A stretch of 64,000 nt of DNA from Holophagaceae bacterium (GTDB lineage Bacteria; Acidobacteriota; Holophagae; Holophagales; Holophagaceae): contig JADKJH010000003.1 of NCBI GenBank assembly GCA_016722505.1, forward strand, positions 186,001-250,000, given 5' to 3'. Each line of letters starts with the position of its first letter. Within the stretch, counting starts at the first letter, position 1. The translations under genes were made by a program, and so were the position numbers. Positions 6,982 to 16,507 of the stretch are shown one piece after another. Under the pieces are notes generated by a model, which was not told the DNA's origin, made no database searches, and saw only the letters and a list, made by a program, of their open reading frames with translations.

Positions 6982-9227
6982 GCCGGGTGATCCCAATGAA
7001 ACCAATCCAATACCTGATTGATCGGCTGGCCCGGGGTTGGGGGCAGTCCATCCGTCGGCAGCTGGTGTGGTCATTTTCACTTGCTTCGCTGGTCATCATC
7101 CTTGGGAGCGGCTATCTCCTTTTTTCTTATCAAAGGAATTTTCTTTACACCCAAGGCACCAAAAGCGCCTTTGACCTGGCGCGCACGCTTTCCTTCAGCA
7201 GCACATCCTGGGTGCTGGCGGACGATGTGGTGGGTTTGCAGGAGGTCCTGAGGGGCGCTTCGGAAGCCACAGACCTGAAGTTCGCTGTTGTGCTCTCATC
7301 GCGAGGTGAAGTTCTGGCGTCCACCAAGCCGGAATATGCCGGGCAGTTTTTCAGCGATTCAATCAGTCAGCGTCTACTGGACCTGCAACCGCAACCTCAA
7401 ACCCTGCTGAATGATTCCGATCTGGTGGATGTGGCCGTGCCGATCACCGCCGGTAACCGCCAGCTCGGCTGGGTGCGGGTCGAACTGACGCGGGACACAG
7501 CGAACGCCAATTTGCGTGGGAATATTTCAGCCGGATTTGGCATCGCCATTGTCCTTTTGATGATGATCTTGGCCATCGCCACATGGCTGGCCCGGGGGCT
7601 GACCAATGGGCTGGACCGTTTGGCGAGAGTTGCGAACGATGCAGAACATGGACGGGACTTCCTGCGTGAGGATAGTGGGCGGGTAGATGAAATCGGTGTG
7701 CTCGCGCGCCACCTGTACCGGACGCTTGATTCGATCAATGAAGAGAAAATGGCCAAAGTTGAAAGCGAGGCACGTTTTCATAGGCTCGAGAAGGCCATGC
7801 CGGTTCCATTGGCCTACGTATTGAAAAATGGCGTGATCCAGTACACCAACGACCGGTTCGTGCAGGTCTTCGGTTACACGCAACAGGATATTCCGACCAT
7901 CGAAGATTGGTGGCGGTTGGCTTTTCCCGACGAAGCCTATCGCCGGTCTGCCTTCGAGGCCTGGAATGCGGCACTCCAGTCCGTCACGGAGCCAGGGCAG
8001 GACATCCCGCCCGCAGAGTTCAGAGTGGTTTGCAAGAATGGCGATGTTCGCACCATGGAAATCTCCGGTGTGGTTCTTGGAGAAGATTTGTTGGCGGCTT
8101 TCATAGATCTCACCGCCCGCAAGCAGGCGGAAGACGCGCTTCGTTCGGCGTCTCTGTATGCGCGGAGCCTGATTGAAGCCAGCCTCGATCCCCTGGTGAC
8201 CATCGGTCCAGACGGCAAGATCACCGATGTCAACTCCGCCACGGAAAAAGTGGCCGGATTTTCTCGCGAGGAACTGATCGGGAGCGATTTCGCGGACTAT
8301 TTCACCCGTCCCGAAAAGGCCAGGATCGGATACCAGCGTGTGTTCCAGGAGGGCGTGGTCCGGGACTATCCCCTGGAAATCCGCCATCGCAATGGCCAGG
8401 TGACGCCGGTGCTGTACAACGCCTCGGTGTACCAAGACGAGGCCGGGGCTGTGGCCGGCGTGTTCGCGGCCGCCCGTGACATCACAAAGCTGAAGGAGAC
8501 CCGGGCGCAACTGGACCGGATCGTCATAGAGTTGCAGCGCTCGAACAAGGAATTGGAGCAGTTCGCCTACGTGGCTTCCCATGATCTCCAGGAGCCACTC
8601 CGCTCCATCGCGAGCTTCACCCAGCTCCTGGACCGGCGCTACGGGGACCGGCTGGACCAGGACGGGCGCGAATTCGTCCATTTTGCTGTGGATGGGGCCA
8701 CCCGGATGCAGCGGATGATCAATGACTTGCTGGCCTTCTCAAGGGTGGGCACCCGGGGAAATCCCTTCGAACCCGTGGAAACGAGCCACATCCTGGATGA
8801 AGCCATGCAGAACCTCTACGCCGCCATCGATGAGGGCGGAGCCCACATCACCAGGGGGGAGTTGCCGGGGATCGTGGCGGACGGGAGGCAGATGGTGGAG
8901 CTGTTCCAGAATCTTATTGGGAACGCCATCAAGTTCCGCAGCGAGCGCCCCCTCCAGATCGAGGTTGCAGCCACCCGCGGGGACCAGGCCTGGGAATTCA
9001 CAGTAGGGGACAACGGGATCGGAATAGAGCCTCAATTCTTTGATCGCATCTTTGTGGTCTTTCAGAAGCTGCACGGGCTTCAGGACTATTCTGGGTCCGG
9101 GATCGGCTTGGCCATCTGCAAGAAAATCGTTGAACGCCACGGCGGGAAGATATGGGTGGATTCAGAGCTTGGAAAAGGATCCACCTTCCACTTCACCATT
9201 CCTGATAGAGGAGGGCCCAGCGTATGA
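6978..9227 (+). CDS. Membrane sensor histidine kinase (HAMP-PAS-PAS-HisKA-HATPase)
   Basis: 749-residue kinase. Helix 1 at about 30-50, a periplasmic domain at 51-185, helix 2 at about 186-205, then HAMP; PAS1 at about 267-380, PAS2 at about 387-504, HisKA with the phospho-acceptor His535 in VASHDLQEPLR, and the ATPase domain at about 634-745 (NLIGNAIKF, DNGIGI, GSGIGLAICKK). The SHDLQEPLR box is typical of kinases that work with Rcp1-like single-domain regulators, and one follows directly. The start is TTG at 6978, overlapping the PhnD stop, or ATG at 6996; neither has a strong SD, which suggests translational coupling. PAS2 is strikingly like a PAS module in the giant kinase two genes on. 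Confidence 0.93.
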   Translation: MSRVIPMKPIQYLIDRLARGWGQSIRRQLVWSFSLASLVIILGSGYLLFSYQRNFLYTQGTKSAFDLARTLSFSSTSWVLADDVVGLQEVLRGASEATDLKFAVVLSSRGEVLASTKPEYAGQFFSDSISQRLLDLQPQPQTLLNDSDLVDVAVPITAGNRQLGWVRVELTRDTANANLRGNISAGFGIAIVLLMMILAIATWLARGLTNGLDRLARVANDAEHGRDFLREDSGRVDEIGVLARHLYRTLDSINEEKMAKVESEARFHRLEKAMPVPLAYVLKNGVIQYTNDRFVQVFGYTQQDIPTIEDWWRLAFPDEAYRRSAFEAWNAALQSVTEPGQDIPPAEFRVVCKNGDVRTMEISGVVLGEDLLAAFIDLTARKQAEDALRSASLYARSLIEASLDPLVTIGPDGKITDVNSATEKVAGFSREELIGSDFADYFTRPEKARIGYQRVFQEGVVRDYPLEIRHRNGQVTPVLYNASVYQDEAGAVAGVFAAARDITKLKETRAQLDRIVIELQRSNKELEQFAYVASHDLQEPLRSIASFTQLLDRRYGDRLDQDGREFVHFAVDGATRMQRMINDLLAFSRVGTRGNPFEPVETSHILDEAMQNLYAAIDEGGAHITRGELPGIVADGRQMVELFQNLIGNAIKFRSERPLQIEVAATRGDQAWEFTVGDNGIGIEPQFFDRIFVVFQKLHGLQDYSGSGIGLAICKKIVERHGGKIWVDSELGKGSTFHFTIPDRGGPSV

Positions 9228-9676
9228 CCGAGCAAATCGGCAAGCCCATCGAGATCTTGCTCATTGAAGACAACCCTGGGGATGTGCGGCTGACCCAGGA
9301 GGCATTGAAAGAGGGGAAAGTCCGCAATGTTCTATCAGTCGTCCAAGACGGCGTAGAGGCCATCGCATTCCTGAAGCGGCAGGGAAGCTATGCCCGCGCA
9401 CGCCGCCCCGACTTGATCGTGCTGGACTTGAACCTCCCCAGGAAGGACGGCCGGGAGGTTCTGGCGGAGATCAAGGAAGATCAAGACCTCCGCCGCATCC
9501 CTGTGGTCATCCTCACCACCAGCAGCGCCGAGCAGGACATCGTGCGGACCTACAATCTGCATGCGAACTGCTATATCATCAAGCCGCTGGATATGGACCA
9601 GTTCATCAACGTCGTGAAATCCATCGAGGACTTTTGGCTCACAGTAGTCAAGCTTCCCAGGGACGGCAATGCCTGA
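9224..9676 (+). CDS. Rcp1-type single-domain response regulator
   Basis: 150-residue stand-alone receiver. Acidic pocket in ILLIEDNPGDVRL, phospho-acceptor Asp in LIVLDLNLPRKDG, Thr/Ser switch in VVILTTSS and the Lys in YIIKPLDMDQF. The N-terminal EDNPGDVRL and the long loop after beta 2 place it with cyanobacterial-phytochrome-partner (Rcp1) regulators, which have no output domain and pass phosphate on or act by protein contact. It overlaps the kinase by ATGA, so it is very likely its direct partner. It overlaps the next gene by eight bases. It may be a shuttle between kinase and the giant hybrid kinase. Confidence 0.95.
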   Translation: MTEQIGKPIEILLIEDNPGDVRLTQEALKEGKVRNVLSVVQDGVEAIAFLKRQGSYARARRPDLIVLDLNLPRKDGREVLAEIKEDQDLRRIPVVILTTSSAEQDIVRTYNLHANCYIIKPLDMDQFINVVKSIEDFWLTVVKLPRDGNA

Positions 9677-12600
9677 CCTACGTGAAGAACGCCCAGTGGA
9701 CGCGGCCCCACCCGGACTGCTGAAGATCCTTCTCGTCGAGGACAATCCCGCGGACATACGCTATGTCCAGGAGATGCTGCGGGGGCTGGGGCCGATCACG
9801 CTGTTCAGTGAAACCAGGCTAGGTGCGGGCCTTGCCCGCTTGGCGGAGGCGGCCCCTGATGTCGTCCTGCTGGACATGGGACTGCCGGACAGCCAAGGCC
9901 TTGCCACGGTCCGCAGCGTCCTTTCGAAGACGGATTCCATCCCCGTCGTCGTGCTCACGGGCATGGAAGATTCGTTGATCGGGATGGAGAGCCTCAAGCT
10001 TGGCGCCCAGGATTACCTGGTCAAGGGCAAGCTCACTGAAAGCGCGCTGGCCCGCGTGATCCACTATTCCATCGAGCGCAAACAGCTCGAAGGCAGGGTC
10101 AAGGAAAGCGAGAAACTCTACCGGTTGATATCCGAAAACTCATCCGATGTGATCGAGCTTCTGAATCTCCCGCTAGAAAAATTCTCCTATGTGAGCCCCT
10201 CGGTGCAAAAGATCACTGGATTCACTCCTGGAGAGTTCATGGCTCTGCCATTGGAGAAGGCGCTGACGCGTGAATCCTACCTGGCCGTGAAAGAGGGCCT
10301 GGAAACCCGGATTCCCGCGCTCGAATCCGGCGACGATACCCAGCGAGTGGCCACGGACCGGTTTTCAGTCCTCCACAAGGACGGATCCATCGTTTCCACT
10401 GAAACCGTCACCACTTTGCTCACGGATTCCCTCGGCAAAGTCAATCAGGTGCTTGGCGTCAGCCGCCAGATCGCGGACCGTCTCCAGTTGGAAGAGGACC
10501 GGCAGAATATTTCAGATTTGTACGCCACGCTTAGCCACGCCAACGAAGCCATCATCCATGCTTCCTCTGAGGAGGGGCTCCTGGCCAATATATGCCAGGT
10601 GTGCGTCGAGTACGGCCTCTTTGATCTGGCTTGGATCGGCGTGATCGCCCCGGATGGAAGCTCTGTCGAGGTGCGGGCCTCCTACGGATCCATACAGGAG
10701 TACATCAGGAGCCTGCGCATCCCCTTGGGCGGCAGTGAGCTGGGGGCCTATGGTCCGACCGCCCGATGCCTCAAGGAGGGACGCCCTTTCATCACTTCGG
10801 ATTGGCGTGAAGATCCCAGCGTCCAGCCCTGGAGAGCCAAGGCCTACGAGTTCGGGATACGCTCCAGCGCGGCATTCCCGATCTTCCGCGGGGATAGGAC
10901 CTTCGGGGTCCTGAATCTCTATTCCCGCAGCAAGGGATTTTTCAAACCGGATCGCATCGCGCTCCTGGAAGAACTGACCGCAGATCTCACCTATGCATTG
11001 GACAACATCGACCATGAGGCTCTGCGGAAAAGGTCAGAGGAGGATCTAAAAGAGAGCGAGATACGGTTCCGGAGGATTGTGAATGGAACCCTTGAAGGGA
11101 TTTGGACTCTAGACAGTGAAGACCGCACGACGGTCGTCAATCCACGCCTCTGCGACATGCTGGGATATTCCGAGGTGGAGATGCTGGGGCGTCGGATCCA
11201 GGACTTCCTGGGCCCGGACGAAAAGGCCCTATTTTTTGAGCTTGGGGGCAAACCGGGCCAGGCCAACCCGGGGCGTTTCGAGACGCGAATCCTGCGGAAG
11301 GATGGATCACCCCTCGAAGTGCGCGTTTCAGCGGCACCCATCAAGGATCCAGCAGGAGCTGCCTTGGGCAGTGTCGCCATGCTCACGGATATTTCTGAAG
11401 AGGTCCAGCGCCGTCGGGAACGGGATGATTCCATGGCGCTGCTCAGTATCTTGAACACGAGGGGATCCACGAAAGAGCTGCTTGAGGATGTGGTTTCCTT
11501 TTTGAGGCAATGGAGCGGCTGCGAAGCGGTGGGCATCCGGTTGAAAGAGGGGGACGATTTCCCCTATTTCAAGACCCAGGGTTTCAGCCCGGAATTTCTG
11601 GGCACAGAAGATCATTTGTGCGCCCGCGATGCAGCGGCCAGGCCCCAGCGCGACGAGGCGGGGCACCCTGTGCTGGAATGCATGTGCGGCGACATCCTCA
11701 GCGGGCGGTTCGATCCCTCGAATCCTTCCTTCACGGTGAAAGGGAGTTTCTGGACGAATAGCTCCTCGAATCTCCTGGCAGATCCCAAAGGGCTGGACAC
11801 CGGCCGGTTCACCAGGGGGATTTGCATCCGCCTTGGTTTCGAGTCCATTGCGCTCACCCCGTTCCGGTATGGTCTGGAGGTCCAGGGCCTCATCCAGATC
11901 AATGACCACGCCAAAGGCCGCTTCAGCTTGGAACGCATCCGCTTCTTGGAGCGGATGGCGGATCAGATCGCCATGGCGCTCGCCCAGCGCCAAGCTGAAG
12001 AGAAACTCCAGCTGTTACTGGATTCGACGGGCGAGGCCATCTACGGCATTGATCTGGACGGCCGATGCACCTTTTGCAATCCCGCCTGCCTGCGGATCCT
12101 GGGATTCCAGGACGCGTCGGATCTGCTCGGAAAAAACCTCCATGCGCTGCTCCACCACACCCGACCGGATGGGACAGTGTTTCCCGCAGAGGAATGCCTG
12201 ATACTCCGATCCGCCTCGCAGGGGGAAGGGTGCCACGTTACGGATGAAATCTACTGGAAGGCTGACGGCACGCCCTTTCAGGTTGAATATTCGTCCTATC
12301 CGCAGATGAGCGGAAGGGGGCCGGTAGGCGCCGTCGTCGCATTCCTGGACATCACCGAGCGCAGGCAGTCCGAGGATGCGCTGCATCGGCTGAATCGGGA
12401 ACTCCGGGCCATCAGCGACTGCAACCAGACCCTGGTGCGCGCCGATGACGAGCAAACCTTGCTGAAAAACATCTGCCAGATCGTTTGCAGCGAGGCTGGC
12501 TACCGCATGGCTTGGGTGGGCTATGCCGAAAAGGATGAGGCTAAAACAGTGCGTCCAGTGGCCTGGGCGGGATTCGATAGCGGATATATCGCATCTGCCC

Positions 12601-15600
12601 AGCTGAGCTGGGCCGCTGATACGGAACGTGGGCAAGGACCTGGTGGGAAAGCGATCCGCAACGGTGAAACCGTCTATGTCCCGGATATTGAAACCGATCC
12701 ATCCATGGCTCTTTGGCGCGAGAGCGCCTTGCGGAATGGATATCGTTCCACCATCGGCCTGCCCCTTAAGGATGAAGCTGGAAATGCGTTCGGTGTGCTG
12801 CTGATCTACTCTCCGGAAACCAAGGCCGTAGCGCCAGAGGAACTTCGGCTGCTGGAGGAGCTGGCTGGCGATTTGGCGTTCGGCATCATCGGACTACGGA
12901 CGCGCGCAGAGCGCAGGCGGGTGGAAGAAGCCCTGCGCGCAAGCGAGCAAGATCTGAAGGAGGCTCAGCGCATCGCCCATGTCGGGAACTGGGATCTGGA
13001 TCTCGGAAGCAATGCGCTGGCCTGGACCGACGAGATCTACCGGATTTTTGAAATCGATCCTGGGGAATTCGGAGCCTCCTACGACGCATTCCTGGAGACG
13101 ATCCATCCCGACGACCGGGAATTCGTCAACAAGGCCTACTTCGAATCGGTCAAGAATAAGGTCCCGTACGACATCGTGCACCGGCTGTTGATGAAGGACG
13201 GCCGGGTGAAGCATGTCAACGAGCGGTGCGAGACCTTCTATGATCAGTCCGGGCGGGCGGTGCGTTCAATCGGCACTGTGCAGGACATCACCGAGCGCAA
13301 GCGCATGCAGGAGTTCCATGCCCAACTGGCCGCCATCGTCGATTCTTCGACCGACGCGATCATAGGCAAGGACTTGAACGGGCTCATCACCTCGTGGAAC
13401 CCAGCCGCCAACGCCCTGTATGGCTACACTGCCGACGAAGCCATCGGCCAGCCGATAGGCATGCTCGCTCCTCCCGGGCGGGTTGAGGAAATCTTCCTGC
13501 TGATTGATAAAATCCGGCGTGGCGAGACAGTTGCCCATTTCGATACGCAACGTGTCCGGAAGGACGGCAGAATCGTCGACGTTCTACTCACGCTTTCTCC
13601 GATCAAGAATCCTGGCGGAGAAATCACCGGCGTCTCGACCATTGCCCGCGACATTGGCGAGCGCAAGCTGTTGGAGAAGCAGAAGGAACAATATTTCCGG
13701 TTTTTCACGCTTTCTGGCGACGCAATGTGCATTGCTGATCCATTCGGCTGTTTCAAGCAGGTGAACCCTGCCTTTGCGAAATTGACCGGATTTTCGGAAA
13801 GCGAGCTTCTGTCAAGACCGTTTCTGGACTTCGTCCTGCCGGAGGATCGTGAGCGGACTGCGGAGGAAATGAAGCTGCAAGTGGCAGTCCGCCCGACGAT
13901 GCAGTTTGAAAACCACTATGTCTGCAGAGACGGGTCGGTGGTCCTCCTTTCGTGGATCGCCTATTTCGACAAGAGCGATGGCGTCACCTACGCCACGGCA
14001 CGCGATGTCACAGAGTTCCGGCGTGCGGACGAAAAACAGCGCGCCGCGGCGCTTTACGCACGCAGCCTGATTGAATCGAGCCTGGATCCGCTAGTGACCA
14101 TCAGCCCGGACGGAAAGATCACCGACGTCAACAAGACGACTGAAGAAGTGACTGGAGTGGGCCGCGACCGCTTGATCGGGACCGATTTTTCCAACTACTT
14201 CACCGAACCGGACGCGGCGCGGGCGGGCTACCAGCAAGTCCTGGCCCATGGGTTCGTGAGGGACTACCCGCTCACGATCCGGCAAAATTCCGGGCGGACC
14301 ACCGATGTGCTCTATAACGCGACTGTCTACCGCAACGAAGCAGGAGAACTCCAGGGGGTGTTCGCCGCTGCGCGTGACATCACTGAGCGGAAGCGTGCTG
14401 AGGAGGCTCTCCGCCAGAGCGAGGAATCCTACCGCCGCCAGGCGGAACTGTACCAGTTGGTCCAGCGGGCCACCCAGGATGCCATTTGGGATTGGGACAT
14501 GGTGATGGACCGCATGGCCTGGGGCGAATCGGTCCTGCCCATGCTTGGATACAGGCCTCAAGATATGGGGGCCGGACCCCAATGGCACGCCGAACGGATC
14601 CATCCGGAGGACCAGGAGCGTGTCACCTCCAGTGTGCGGGAGGTGATTGAAAGTGGGCAATCCGCCTGGTCCAGCGAGTACCGGTTCCGGCGGAATGATG
14701 GCTCGTATGCCCATGTGCTGGACCGCGGATATGTCTTCCGCGATGCCAATGGAAAGGCGCTCAGGATGATTGGGGCGATGTCAGACCTTTCAGAACGGAT
14801 CCGGGCAGAACAAGCCCAGGCTGCCAACAAAGCCAAATCGGAGTTTCTGGCCACCATGACCCACGAAATCCGGACTCCGATGATCGGCATGATGGGAATG
14901 GTGGAGATCCTTTCCCACACGAAGCTCGATGCGGAGCAGCAAACCGCGGTGGATACGATTGAATCATCTGCCAAGGCCCTGCTGCGCATCATCGGGGACA
15001 TCCTTGATTTCTCGAAAATCGAGGCGGGAAAGCTGGAATTGGAGCCGCAAGCCGTATCTTTGCGCAAGGTGCTTGAGGAGACCTTCGACAGTTATGCGAG
15101 CGGCGGCTCCAAGAAAGGACTGCAGATGAAGTGCGAGCTGGATCCGGCCATGGCCACCGCCTACCTTGCGGATCCAGTGCGGTTCGGACAGATCATCGGC
15201 AATTTCCTGAGCAATGCTTTGAAATTCACGCGGGAAGGCAGCGTGGGTTTGCGCGCGGAAGTCGTCGCATCGGATCCGTCTGGCCAGACACTCGCCATCC
15301 ATGTCTCGGATACAGGCATCGGCATTTCCCCGGAAAACCAGCAAAGGCTATTCCAACCTTTTGTCCAGGGCGAGTCCTCGACCACGCGGCGGTTCGGAGG
15401 CAGTGGCCTGGGGCTTTCCATCGCACGGCGCCTGGCGCAGATGATGGGGGGCACCATCACGATGGTGAGCGAAGAGGGAAAGGGCACAACCCTATCCTTC
15501 GTGGCTGTGTTCCCCATTGTCTCGGCGGACCTGTTGGACCAAGTGGCAACAGTGCCCTGGACGCTCATGAAACCCCCGGACCGTAATACAGCGGAAGCGG

Positions 15601-16400
15601 CGGGTGGCTTAGTGTTGCTGGTGGAGGACCACCCCACAAACCGGCTTGTCCTGACAAAACAGCTTGCGATGGCTGGGTACCAGGCGGATGCGGTGGAGGA
15701 CGGGGTCGCTGCCCTCGAAGCCCTCGGGAAAGCTTCCTACGGCTTGGTGCTCACTGACATCCAGATGCCCCGCATGGATGGCTATCAGCTGGCGCGGGAG
15801 ATCCGGAAAATCGAACGGATCGCCCAAAGCGCGCGGATTCCTGTATTGGCCGTCACCGCCAACGCGTTGAAGGGAGAATTGGAACGCTGTCTTGAAGCAG
15901 GCATGGACGATTGCATCATCAAGCCGGTCACCATTCCGGACCTGGACGCCAAATTGCGAAGGTGGCTTCCGGCAGCGGCGAACCTCATGCAAGCGCAGCC
16001 AGAGGATGCGAGCCAGCCTGATCTGCGGCCCGGACCCGCGGTCATGAATCCGCCCTTGGATCTAAAAATTCTGGATGACTTCTGCAAAGGTGACCGCGCC
16101 AACGCCCTGGAGGTGCTGCGGGATTTCTGTGGCGCCACCCGCACCGACCTGGCCGGACTTTCAACCGCCCTTTCCAATCGGAACATTGCGGAACTTGCCC
16201 GCTTCGCGCATCGCATCAAAGGATCAAGCCTCCTGGTGGGAGCGAAACCACTGGCGGATGCTGCTTTGGCGCTGGAACAGGCCGCGAAGGCTGGTGGAGA
16301 GGGAAACCTTGAACCACTCTCCGACGCCCTTCACTCAGCATTCACCCAATTGGCGTTATTCCTGGAGAAGCAATTCGAGAACAGCAAGTGCGGCTCGTGA
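9669..16400 (+). CDS. Giant hybrid histidine kinase (REC, multiple PAS/GAF, HisKA, HATPase, REC, Hpt)
   Basis: 2243-residue soluble protein with no membrane helix seen. Order, approximate: REC1 17-138 (Asp69 in VVLLDMGLPD); PAS 147-270; GAF 280-445; PAS 458-575; GAF with extra Cys 580-775; PAS 780-900; GAF 905-1075; five PAS from 1085 to 1715; HisKA with His1732 (MTHEIRTPM); HATPase 1830-1950 (DTGIGIS, GSGLGLSIARR); REC2 1978-2095 (Asp2030 in LTDIQMPRMDG); Hpt about 2145-2240 (His2181 in FAHRIKGSS). This is a complete phosphorelay in one chain that integrates many cytoplasmic signals and, through REC1, probably input from the kinase upstream. A DNA-binding output is absent and must be elsewhere. 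Start ATG at 9669 overlaps the regulator gene. Confidence 0.93.
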   Translation: MPDLREERPVDAAPPGLLKILLVEDNPADIRYVQEMLRGLGPITLFSETRLGAGLARLAEAAPDVVLLDMGLPDSQGLATVRSVLSKTDSIPVVVLTGMEDSLIGMESLKLGAQDYLVKGKLTESALARVIHYSIERKQLEGRVKESEKLYRLISENSSDVIELLNLPLEKFSYVSPSVQKITGFTPGEFMALPLEKALTRESYLAVKEGLETRIPALESGDDTQRVATDRFSVLHKDGSIVSTETVTTLLTDSLGKVNQVLGVSRQIADRLQLEEDRQNISDLYATLSHANEAIIHASSEEGLLANICQVCVEYGLFDLAWIGVIAPDGSSVEVRASYGSIQEYIRSLRIPLGGSELGAYGPTARCLKEGRPFITSDWREDPSVQPWRAKAYEFGIRSSAAFPIFRGDRTFGVLNLYSRSKGFFKPDRIALLEELTADLTYALDNIDHEALRKRSEEDLKESEIRFRRIVNGTLEGIWTLDSEDRTTVVNPRLCDMLGYSEVEMLGRRIQDFLGPDEKALFFELGGKPGQANPGRFETRILRKDGSPLEVRVSAAPIKDPAGAALGSVAMLTDISEEVQRRRERDDSMALLSILNTRGSTKELLEDVVSFLRQWSGCEAVGIRLKEGDDFPYFKTQGFSPEFLGTEDHLCARDAAARPQRDEAGHPVLECMCGDILSGRFDPSNPSFTVKGSFWTNSSSNLLADPKGLDTGRFTRGICIRLGFESIALTPFRYGLEVQGLIQINDHAKGRFSLERIRFLERMADQIAMALAQRQAEEKLQLLLDSTGEAIYGIDLDGRCTFCNPACLRILGFQDASDLLGKNLHALLHHTRPDGTVFPAEECLILRSASQGEGCHVTDEIYWKADGTPFQVEYSSYPQMSGRGPVGAVVAFLDITERRQSEDALHRLNRELRAISDCNQTLVRADDEQTLLKNICQIVCSEAGYRMAWVGYAEKDEAKTVRPVAWAGFDSGYIASAQLSWAADTERGQGPGGKAIRNGETVYVPDIETDPSMALWRESALRNGYRSTIGLPLKDEAGNAFGVLLIYSPETKAVAPEELRLLEELAGDLAFGIIGLRTRAERRRVEEALRASEQDLKEAQRIAHVGNWDLDLGSNALAWTDEIYRIFEIDPGEFGASYDAFLETIHPDDREFVNKAYFESVKNKVPYDIVHRLLMKDGRVKHVNERCETFYDQSGRAVRSIGTVQDITERKRMQEFHAQLAAIVDSSTDAIIGKDLNGLITSWNPAANALYGYTADEAIGQPIGMLAPPGRVEEIFLLIDKIRRGETVAHFDTQRVRKDGRIVDVLLTLSPIKNPGGEITGVSTIARDIGERKLLEKQKEQYFRFFTLSGDAMCIADPFGCFKQVNPAFAKLTGFSESELLSRPFLDFVLPEDRERTAEEMKLQVAVRPTMQFENHYVCRDGSVVLLSWIAYFDKSDGVTYATARDVTEFRRADEKQRAAALYARSLIESSLDPLVTISPDGKITDVNKTTEEVTGVGRDRLIGTDFSNYFTEPDAARAGYQQVLAHGFVRDYPLTIRQNSGRTTDVLYNATVYRNEAGELQGVFAAARDITERKRAEEALRQSEESYRRQAELYQLVQRATQDAIWDWDMVMDRMAWGESVLPMLGYRPQDMGAGPQWHAERIHPEDQERVTSSVREVIESGQSAWSSEYRFRRNDGSYAHVLDRGYVFRDANGKALRMIGAMSDLSERIRAEQAQAANKAKSEFLATMTHEIRTPMIGMMGMVEILSHTKLDAEQQTAVDTIESSAKALLRIIGDILDFSKIEAGKLELEPQAVSLRKVLEETFDSYASGGSKKGLQMKCELDPAMATAYLADPVRFGQIIGNFLSNALKFTREGSVGLRAEVVASDPSGQTLAIHVSDTGIGISPENQQRLFQPFVQGESSTTRRFGGSGLGLSIARRLAQMMGGTITMVSEEGKGTTLSFVAVFPIVSADLLDQVATVPWTLMKPPDRNTAEAAGGLVLLVEDHPTNRLVLTKQLAMAGYQADAVEDGVAALEALGKASYGLVLTDIQMPRMDGYQLAREIRKIERIAQSARIPVLAVTANALKGELERCLEAGMDDCIIKPVTIPDLDAKLRRWLPAAANLMQAQPEDASQPDLRPGPAVMNPPLDLKILDDFCKGDRANALEVLRDFCGATRTDLAGLSTALSNRNIAELARFAHRIKGSSLLVGAKPLADAALALEQAAKAGGEGNLEPLSDALHSAFTQLALFLEKQFENSKCGS

Positions 16401-16507
16401 TGGCGTCAAAATTGGCATAGCGGTGCATTGGCAGGGGGGCTGATGGGCCGGCCTCCGATGCCTCGAACCTACGGCTTGGATCTCTAGGATGGAGCTTGCA
16501 ATAAACT

